Shown: positions 58,471 to 64,000 of the stretch, one piece after another
Layout of the letters: each line of letters begins with the position of its first letter
Numbering within the stretch: position 1 is the stretch's first letter
NCBI RefSeq assembly: GCF_016411825.1
Contig: NZ_JAEKMH010000001.1
Span: 806,001-870,000 of the forward strand
Length of the DNA: 64,000 bases
Reading direction: 5' to 3'
DNA from: Devosia sediminis
Lineage (GTDB): Bacteria > Pseudomonadota > Alphaproteobacteria > Rhizobiales > Devosiaceae
Made by a program: the position numbers and the translations under genes
Notes under the pieces: generated by a model
What the model saw: the letters and a program-made list of their open reading frames with translations, nothing else
What the model was told of the DNA's origin: nothing
The model's database searches: none

Positions 58471-59685
58471 TCAGGCAGCCATGGCCTTCTGCAGGTTCTG
58501 GTCGACCGCGTCGAGGAAGCCGAGAGTGGTCAGCCACGGCTGATCCGGACCGACCAGCAGCGCCAGGTCCTTGGTCATCTTGCCTTCTTCGATCGTGTCG
58601 ATGGTGACCTTCTCGAGCGTTTCCGCAAACTTGGCGAGTTCGGCATTACTGTCGAGCTTGGCGCGATGGGCCAGACCACGGGTCCAGGCAAAGATCGACG
58701 CGGTCGAGTTGGTCGAGGTTTCCTTGCCCTGCTGGTGCTGGCGGTAGTGACGGGTCACGGTGCCATGGGCAGCTTCGGCTTCGACGATCTTGCCATCGGG
58801 CGTGGCCAGGACCGAGGTCATGAGGCCGAGCGAGCCAAAACCCTGGGCTACGATGTCGGACTGCACGTCACCGTCATAGTTCTTGCACGCCCAGACATAG
58901 CCGCCGGACCACTTGAGCGCCGAGGCAACCATGTCGTCGATCAGACGGTGTTCGTACCAGATCTTCTTGGCTTCGAACTTGGCCTTGAATTCCGCGTCGT
59001 AGATTTCCTGGAAGATGTCCTTGAAGCGGCCGTCATAGGCCTTGAGGATGGTGTTCTTGGTCGAGAGATACACCGGCACGCCACGGGCGAGGCCGTAGTT
59101 GAAGCTCGAATAGGCGAAATCGCGGATCGATTCGTCGAGGTTGTACATGGCCATGGCCACGCCCGACCCCGGCGCCTGGAACACTTCGTGCTCGATCACG
59201 GTGCCGTCTTCGCCGGCAAACTTGATGGTCAGCGTGCCCTTGCCGGGGAAGGTGAAGTCGGTGGCGCGATACTGGTCGCCGAAGGCGTGGCGGCCGACGA
59301 TGATCGGCTGGGTCCAGCCGGGAACCAGACGCGGCACGTTCTTGCAGATGATCGGCTCGCGGAAGATCACGCCGCCCAGGATATTACGGATGGTGCCGTT
59401 GGGCGACTTCCACATTTTCTTGAGCTTGAATTCCTCGACGCGCTGCTCGTCGGGAGTGATGGTGGCGCACTTGATGCCCACGCCATGCTTCTTGATCGCA
59501 TTGGCGGCGTCCACGGTCACCTGGTCATTGGTGGCGTCGCGGTTTTCGACCGAAAGGTCATAATACTCGATGTCGAGATCGAGGTAGGGATGGATGAGCT
59601 TGTCCTTGATCGCCTGCCAGATGATCCGGGTCATCTCGTCGCCGTCGAGGTCCACGACCGGGTTGGCGACCTTAATCTTGCTCAT
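58471..59685 (-). CDS. icd: NADP-dependent isocitrate dehydrogenase
   Basis: 404 aa, of the eukaryote-like homodimeric IDH type common in alphaproteobacteria. It starts [22 protein letters not shown]; the substrate loop [19 protein letters not shown] and the metal-binding [19 protein letters not shown] are present, with [21 protein letters not shown] near the cofactor site. It converts isocitrate to 2-oxoglutarate with NADPH in the TCA cycle. AGGGAGCAATTG before the ATG. Single gene with its own terminator. Confidence 0.97.
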   Translation of the reverse strand: MSKIKVANPVVDLDGDEMTRIIWQAIKDKLIHPYLDLDIEYYDLSVENRDATNDQVTVDAANAIKKHGVGIKCATITPDEQRVEEFKLKKMWKSPNGTIRNILGGVIFREPIICKNVPRLVPGWTQPIIVGRHAFGDQYRATDFTFPGKGTLTIKFAGEDGTVIEHEVFQAPGSGVAMAMYNLDESIRDFAYSSFNYGLARGVPVYLSTKNTILKAYDGRFKDIFQEIYDAEFKAKFEAKKIWYEHRLIDDMVASALKWSGGYVWACKNYDGDVQSDIVAQGFGSLGLMTSVLATPDGKIVEAEAAHGTVTRHYRQHQQGKETSTNSTASIFAWTRGLAHRAKLDSNAELAKFAETLEKVTIDTIEEGKMTKDLALLVGPDQPWLTTLGFLDAVDQNLQKAMAA

Positions 59686-59837
59686 TCAATTGCTCCCTTG
59701 CAAATACGCATCCGGCCCAGGGCCAAGTTCGGCCGCCCGTATAGCATCGCCAGCGAAAACCGCAAAGGCAGGCTCGGCAAGGGGGCTTGCCGGATAGGGG
59801 CATGGGCGCGCCGGGACTCCCGCATGCATCCCGGATC

Positions 59838-59914
59838 GTCATCCCCGCGAAAGCGGGGACCTCCGTTTGCGGGCAGGCAAAGCCAACAGGGGTTCCCGCC
59901 TGCGCGGGAATGAC
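59838..59914. repeat. Paired palindrome, family B (copy 4)
   Basis: GTCATCCCCGCGAAAGCGGGGACC on the left and GGGGTTCCCGCCTGCGCGGGAATGAC on the right (each split here as two arms), in the 250-bp gap upstream of icd, between icd and the TfoX gene. Confidence 0.88.
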
Positions 59915-59936
59915 ACAGCGGGTGTCGTTACCGAAA

Positions 59937-60272
59937 TTACTTCGCCGGCAGGGTCCGCACGAAGGCGAGCGCGCGGTCGATCCACTGTCCCAGAGCATAG
60001 TCGTCCTCGATGGCGTCGCCGCTCACCACAACGAAGCCGCCCATGGATTTGCCGGCCATGTCCATGATGCCAGCGCCGGGCTGGGCCAGGGCATCCTCCA
60101 TGCCATCCTTGCCGACGCGCACCAGCAACGAGCCATCCTTCAGGGGAGCGACCAGCATGTTGCCATCCAGCATGAAGGCCTGTGCCCCGAACATCTTCTG
60201 TTCGCGGACATTGCCGCGCACGGGCAGGAGCCCCCGCACGCGGTCGGCCAGTTCGTCGGTTGCCATGCTCAT
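59937..60272 (-). CDS. TfoX/Sxy N-terminal domain protein
   Basis: 111 aa from the ATG at 60272, which overlaps the stop of the GFA gene (ATGA). The pattern ELADRVRGLLPVRGNVREQKMFGAQAFMLDGNMLVAP with LLVRVGKDGMEDALAQPGA and MDMAGKSMGGFVVVSGDAI matches TfoX_N. It lacks the C-terminal TfoX domain of competence regulators; stand-alone TfoX_N proteins have unknown roles. Confidence 0.85.
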   Translation of the reverse strand: MSMATDELADRVRGLLPVRGNVREQKMFGAQAFMLDGNMLVAPLKDGSLLVRVGKDGMEDALAQPGAGIMDMAGKSMGGFVVVSGDAIEDDYALGQWIDRALAFVRTLPAK

Positions 60273-60712
60273 GCCTGTTTCTCCGGGCGATAGGCGTCGT
60301 GACGGGGCAGGTGATCCGCGATCAGATCCCACTCCATGTGGCTGCGGGCGAAGATGAGCTGGTTGGGCGTGAACCAGCTATTCTGTCCCGCCAGCATCCC
60401 GGCCGGGACAATGCGAAAGGCGGGTGCGCGCGATGACTCCGCCACCACGGTCGTACCACATTCCGGGCAGAAGTGCCGCGTGAACTTTGCGCCGGAATCG
60501 GCTGGACGAACGAAGCTTTTGGTTGCTCCAGTTGTGCGGATGCTGTCCACAGGGAGAAGGACGATCGAGGAATGCCCGCTGCCCGACGCCTTCTGGCAAT
60601 TGAGGCAGGCGCATTGAAACATGGAAATGGGCTGGCCCTCGACATGCAGGGTCACGGCCCCGCAGTCGCAGGTGGCCACGAGGTCTAGGTCTGGCATGGG
60701 CGTTCTAGTCAT
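60269..60712 (-). CDS. GFA (glutathione-dependent formaldehyde-activating-like) family protein
   Basis: 147 aa from the ATG at 60712. The zinc-binding pattern is present: CDCGAVTLHVEG, then FQCACLNCQKASGSGHSSI, and HFCPECGTTVVAES, giving the CxC...CxxC...CxxC arrangement of the GFA/CENP-V fold. Substrate unknown; the formaldehyde role of Gfa is doubtful for most members. It overlaps the TfoX gene, a recurrent pair. Confidence 0.87.
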   Translation of the reverse strand: MTRTPMPDLDLVATCDCGAVTLHVEGQPISMFQCACLNCQKASGSGHSSIVLLPVDSIRTTGATKSFVRPADSGAKFTRHFCPECGTTVVAESSRAPAFRIVPAGMLAGQNSWFTPNQLIFARSHMEWDLIADHLPRHDAYRPEKQA

Positions 60713-60807
60713 ATGAGAAAGCTGGCATGCGGCAGGCCGCTCGGCAAGCATGGCTTGCCATCGGCGCGGTCCGGCGCAAAAGTGCGCCCGCTCGAACGGA
60801 TGACCCG

Positions 60808-61380
60808 ATGGCCCTACGACCCGACTATCCCCTGCTGACTGATCGGCTCTGCTTGCGGCCCTTTACCCGCGGCGATGTCGATGCGGTATGCGGTTATCGC
60901 GGTCGGGAGGATGTGGCGCGCTATTTGTTCGATCCGCCGCTCAGCCGGGATGAATGTGCGCTGGCCATCCAGCAGCGCACGGTGCAGACCACGCTTGTCG
61001 AGGAGGGTGATCGCCTGGTCCTCGCCGTGGAACTGCGCGAAGACAAGCACCTGATTGGGGAAGTTTCGCTGATCTGGCGATCCGCCGAGGCGCGGCAGGG
61101 CGAGCTGGGCTGGATTTTCGATCCGCAGTTCCACGGTCGCGGCTATGCCACCGAAGCCACGAATGCACTCCTCGACCTTGGCTTTGGGTCGGCGGACCTG
61201 CACCGGATCTTTGCCCGCTGCGCTGCGCGCAACGATCCGTCCTGGCGGCTGATGGAGCGCCTTGGCATGCGGCGAGAAGCCCATTTCCGGCAGCACGCGC
61301 TGTTCAAAGGTGGTTGGGACGAGGAATTCTACTACGCCATCCTACGGGATGAGTGGCTCGCGATGCGGCAGTCAACCTGA
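60808..61380 (+). CDS. GNAT family acetyltransferase (RimJ/RimL type)
   Basis: 190 aa from the ATG at 60808, the point where the typical LTDRLCLRPFTRGDVDAV start appears. The acetyl-CoA loop is in GWIFDPQFHGRGYATEATNALLDLGF (the R/Q-x-x-G-x-G/A motif is HGRGYA), and the C-terminal SWRLMERLGMRREAHFRQHALFKGGWDEEFYYAIL is that of RimJ/RimL-like N-acetyltransferases. Closely similar in plan to the GNAT at 61499, with which it seems a tandem pair that has diverged. Confidence 0.87.
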   Translation: MALRPDYPLLTDRLCLRPFTRGDVDAVCGYRGREDVARYLFDPPLSRDECALAIQQRTVQTTLVEEGDRLVLAVELREDKHLIGEVSLIWRSAEARQGELGWIFDPQFHGRGYATEATNALLDLGFGSADLHRIFARCAARNDPSWRLMERLGMRREAHFRQHALFKGGWDEEFYYAILRDEWLAMRQST

Positions 61381-61498
61381 CCTTAACTGTATCGTTTGCC
61401 AGCATTTTTTTGGGAATATAATTCCCGTTGAGCCGGGGAACCACCCCATGGGCAGGGCGTTGCGTCTGGGTCTTGTTGGGGCCTTCGGAGCAGCGGCT

Positions 61499-62116
61499 AT
61501 GTCCTCGTTAAATCTGCCAATTGAAACTGACCACCTGATCCTCCGTCCCATTGAACGAAGCGATGTCGAGGCCGTGGGCCGCTACCACATCCTGCCTTCC
61601 GTACAGCGCTATGTCGAACGCCCGACCCGTTACGCCGAGGATGTGGCTGCCGCGGTTGCCGTCATGCGCGCGCAGATCGTGCTGCATCGCCCGGGCGACA
61701 CGCTCACCCTTGCCATCGTGCGCAAGGGCGACAAGGTGCTTGTGGGGCAGGTCAGCCTGCAATGGTCCAATGCGTCGGCCGGGCAGGGCGAATTGCGCTT
61801 CTGCATCGATCCCGCCCATAGCGGCAAGGGCTATCTCACCGAGGCGCTGACCGCCCTCATCGACCTCGCCTTCGATCATTTCCGCATCCATCGCCTGATG
61901 GCGCGCTGCGATGGCCGCAGCCATCACTCGATCAAGCTCATGCAGAAGCTGGGCCTGCGTCTCGAAGCGCATTATCGCGAGCATGCCCTGTTCCAAGGCG
62001 AATGGGACGAAGAGCTGCATTTCGCCATCCTCGACCGCGAATGGCGTCCGAGCACCAAGGTGGTGGATTTCCGTCCCCGCAGCGCCGCGCCCGATTTGCC
62101 CCGCGCCGCCATTTGA
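61499..62116 (+). CDS. GNAT family acetyltransferase (RimJ/RimL type)
   Basis: 205 aa from the ATG at 61499 (GGAG 9 nt upstream). The IETDHLILRPIERSDVEAV start, acetyl-CoA loop HSGKGYLTEALTALIDLAFDHF and C-terminal SIKLMQKLGLRLEAHYREHALFQGEWDEELHFAIL closely follow the previous gene, with a Pro/Arg-rich tail (VVDFRPRSAAPDLPRAAI). The pair may share one ancestral gene. 118 bp separates them. Target unknown. Confidence 0.87.
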   Translation: MSSLNLPIETDHLILRPIERSDVEAVGRYHILPSVQRYVERPTRYAEDVAAAVAVMRAQIVLHRPGDTLTLAIVRKGDKVLVGQVSLQWSNASAGQGELRFCIDPAHSGKGYLTEALTALIDLAFDHFRIHRLMARCDGRSHHSIKLMQKLGLRLEAHYREHALFQGEWDEELHFAILDREWRPSTKVVDFRPRSAAPDLPRAAI

Positions 62117-62153
62117 GCTATGCCGCCGCGGTTCTCGCAAAGGATCGCGGCAC

Positions 62154-62966
62154 ATGGCAGGCACCGACAGTTCACAACCCATATCGCTGGCGCCCACGCC
62201 GGCGATCATTCTTTGTGAGCCCCAACTGGGTGAGAATATCGGCTCGGCTGCGCGTGCCATGGCCAATTTTGGCCTCTGGGACCTGCGGCTCGTCCGCCCG
62301 CGCGATGGCTGGCCCAACGAAAAGGCCGTCGCTGCGGCCTCCCGTGCCGATCATGTGCTCGAGCGCGTCCGGGTCTTCGAAACGCTGGAGCAGGCGATCA
62401 GCGACCTGACGCTGGTCTACGCCACCACGGCTCGATCGCGCGACATGCAGAAGGAAGTTCTCGGACCCGAGGAAGCCTCGCTCAACATGGCTGGCCATAT
62501 CGAAGGCGGGCAGAAGGCAGGGCTTCTCTTCGGGCGCGAGCGCTGGGGCCTGCTCAATGACGAAGTCGCGCTGTCCGACGCCATCGTTACCCTGCCGGTC
62601 GAAGCCGCCTTCGCTTCGCTCAACATCGCCCAGGCCGTGCTGCTGATGTCCTACGAGTGGCGCCGCAGCAGCGAAGCGGGCCGGGCGCTGCCCTTTTCCG
62701 ACGGGCTCGACGAAGCCGCGCCGCGCGCTGAGCTGGTGGGTCTTTTCGAGCATCTCGAAGCCGTGCTCGACCAGTCCGGCTTCTTCACGACGCCCGACAA
62801 GAAGCCCAGCATGGTCAACAACCTGCGCACGGCGCTCACCCGCGGCCGCTTTACGTCGCAGGAAATCCGTACGCTGCGCGGCGTCATTTCCTCCATCGAC
62901 CGCCGCCACGAGCGGCCCAATCCCAACCGGATGAAGAAGGCGGAGGATCCGAAGGGCGAGGAATAG
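62154..62966 (+). CDS. trmJ: tRNA (cytidine/uridine-2'-O-)methyltransferase TrmJ
   Basis: 270 aa from the ATG at 62154. SPOUT methyltransferase motifs: PAIILCEPQLGENIGSAARAMANFGLWDLRLVRPRDGWPN (motif 1), GLLFGRERWGLLNDEVALSDAIVTLPVEAAFASLNIAQAV (motifs 2 and 3, forming the knot). Length and the C-terminal helical extension (TRGRFTSQEIRTLRGVISSIDRR) fit TrmJ, which methylates position 32 of tRNA. Followed by a family A palindrome. Confidence 0.87.
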   Translation: MAGTDSSQPISLAPTPAIILCEPQLGENIGSAARAMANFGLWDLRLVRPRDGWPNEKAVAAASRADHVLERVRVFETLEQAISDLTLVYATTARSRDMQKEVLGPEEASLNMAGHIEGGQKAGLLFGRERWGLLNDEVALSDAIVTLPVEAAFASLNIAQAVLLMSYEWRRSSEAGRALPFSDGLDEAAPRAELVGLFEHLEAVLDQSGFFTTPDKKPSMVNNLRTALTRGRFTSQEIRTLRGVISSIDRRHERPNPNRMKKAEDPKGEE

Positions 62967-62980
62967 GCCACACCCTCCGT

Positions 62981-63060
62981 GCCGTCCTCGGGCTTGACCC
63001 GAGGACCACTCTCCACCTGCGCGGGTCTCGAATGGCCCTCGGATCAAGTCCGAGGGCGGC
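62981..63060. repeat. Paired palindrome, family A (copy 2)
   Basis: GTCCTCGGGCTTGACCCGAGGAC on the left and GCCCTCGGATCAAGTCCGAGGGC on the right, about 30 bp apart, after trmJ. The same family is at 12558. Confidence 0.85.
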
Positions 63061-63157
63061 TCGGTGTGCTTGGAGGCGACGAAAAGGTGTTCACCGAGCG
63101 GTTTCGGCGTTATCGGCTTTGACGTAGCTGCGACAAACTGTCATTCCCATCGCCATC

Positions 63158-64000
63158 ATGAGCGCACACGCCCCCACCGAGCCGAACAAGCTCGCCTTCA
63201 CCTATGTCGGTTTCCGCTTTTTCTGGCTGACGACGCTGCTGGTCAGCTTCGCGGTGCAGATCATGTCGGTCTCCATCGCCTACAAGATCTATGAAGTGAC
63301 GCGCGAGCCTCTGCTGGTGGGCATAGTGGGGCTCTGCCTGTTCCTGCCCGCGCTCCTCCTCATCCTAGTGACTGGCCTCACGGCCGATCGGTTCAACCGG
63401 CGCGGCATCATGGCCATCTGCCTGACGGTCGAGCTGCTCTGCGCGATAGGCTTCCTGCTGTTCACCGAGGTTGAAGCGCATGAAGTCTGGCCGCTGTTCG
63501 TGATCCTCATCATCCTGGGCATTGCCCGGGCCTTCTGGGGGCCGGCGGCGCAGTCGCTGGCGCCCAATCTGGTGCCAGCAGAAGCGCTCAGCAACGCCAT
63601 CACGGTCAATGCCACGGCCTGGCAAATCGCCTCGATTGCCGGCCCGGCGGTGGGCGGGGTGCTCTACAGCTTCGCCGCACCCGTGCCCTTTGCCACCGGC
63701 GCACTGCTGCTCTGCTGCGCCGTGGTCAGTGTCCTGCTGATCCCCAAGCCGCCGCAGCGCCAGTCGCACCAGTCCACCAGCATGGAGACGCTGCTGGGCG
63801 GCTTCCGCTACATCTTTTCCAATAAGGTAGTCCTGGGCGCCATCTCGCTCGACATGTTCGCCGTGCTCATGGGCGGCGCCGTGGCCATGCTGCCGATCTA
63901 TGCCACCGACATCCTCCATGGCGGCTCGATCGCCAATGGTCTACTGCGCGCCGCGCCGGGCATAGGTGCCATCGCCATGGCGCTTTTCCTCACCCGCTTC
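63158..64000 (+). CDS. MFS transporter, N-terminal part (cut by window edge)
   Basis: The first 281 residues are visible and the frame continues past the right edge. After MSAHAPTEPNK come repeated hydrophobic helices (FFWLTTLLVSFAVQIMSVSIAYKIY, LVGIVGLCLFLPALLLILVTGLTADRFNRRGIMAICL), with the MFS loop motif GLTADRFNRRG between helices 2 and 3, and GIARAFWGPAAQSLAPNLVP. This is the MFS_3/EntS-like group of exporters. Substrate unknown. Confidence 0.88.
   Translation, partial: MSAHAPTEPNKLAFTYVGFRFFWLTTLLVSFAVQIMSVSIAYKIYEVTREPLLVGIVGLCLFLPALLLILVTGLTADRFNRRGIMAICLTVELLCAIGFLLFTEVEAHEVWPLFVILIILGIARAFWGPAAQSLAPNLVPAEALSNAITVNATAWQIASIAGPAVGGVLYSFAAPVPFATGALLLCCAVVSVLLIPKPPQRQSHQSTSMETLLGGFRYIFSNKVVLGAISLDMFAVLMGGAVAMLPIYATDILHGGSIANGLLRAAPGIGAIAMALFLTRF

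Overview
The window is GC-rich alphaproteobacterial DNA, most likely from a Hyphomicrobiales (Rhizobiales) species of the Devosia type. The main clues are FlaF/FlbT beside tandem flagellins, FliX, CckA, MotE, a single-cysteine DksA, curli with CsgH, and GguC/AraD1-type sugar metabolism. The genus is inference. I saw no rRNA, tRNA, CRISPR array, prophage or insertion sequence. Gene order and coding density look chromosomal.

Layout. 1-6460: a YcjX-type P-loop protein (cut by the left edge), metA, a second P-loop ATPase, then small enzymes (YciI, DHFR-like, DUF1772, NmrA-like, RidA), a divergent Lrp regulator and a membrane protein. 6600-20700: first flagellar block, with flgE-flgK-flgL on the plus strand and flgI-flgJ-flgN-unknown, two 610-aa flagellins, flbT and flaF on the minus strand, closed by divergent fliX. 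20865-26700: dksA, a second YciI gene, a curli cluster (two curlin-repeat proteins and CsgH, no CsgG), a VOC protein, an AraC regulator, an M32 carboxypeptidase and two tiny glycine-zipper membrane proteins. 26930-45395: second flagellar block, with flgF-flgG-flgA-flgH (minus) divergent from fliL-fliM-DUF6468-motE-TPR protein (plus), then fliO-fliP-unknown (minus) divergent from flgB-flgC-fliE-fliQ-fliR-flhB and cckA (plus). 45547-64000: DUF2237, an ArsR/SRPBCC pair, an aldo-keto reductase, GguC/AraD1, recA, alaS, an EamA transporter, GDPD, a VWA protein, a head-GIN protein, icd, TfoX, GFA, two GNATs, TrmJ and an MFS transporter cut by the right edge.

The most interesting signal is regulatory. 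A 13-bp dyad, GGCAR-N3-YTGCC, recurs at nine sites (plus one degenerate copy), all in flagellar promoter regions. Four flagellar operons (flgE, flgI, flgF, flgB) carry good sigma-54 -24/-12 elements with GG-N10-GC spacing. At flgE and flgI the dyad centre is the same 119 bp upstream of the predicted start. Five other places (fliX, flgB, fliL, both flagellins) carry TTAA-N7-TTAA elements of the CtrA type. With cckA (the kinase feeding CtrA) and fliX (regulator of the sigma-54 activator FlbD) in the same window, this describes a Caulobacter-like CtrA to FliX/FlbD/sigma-54 flagellar cascade. FlbD, RpoN and CtrA themselves lie outside the window.

Other points: several families of paired palindromic intergenic repeats, one of them inside the flgB-flhB operon; an enlarged FlgL with an internal duplication; a MetA with alanine at the acyl-CoA specificity position; and a perfect inverted repeat around the recA promoter.
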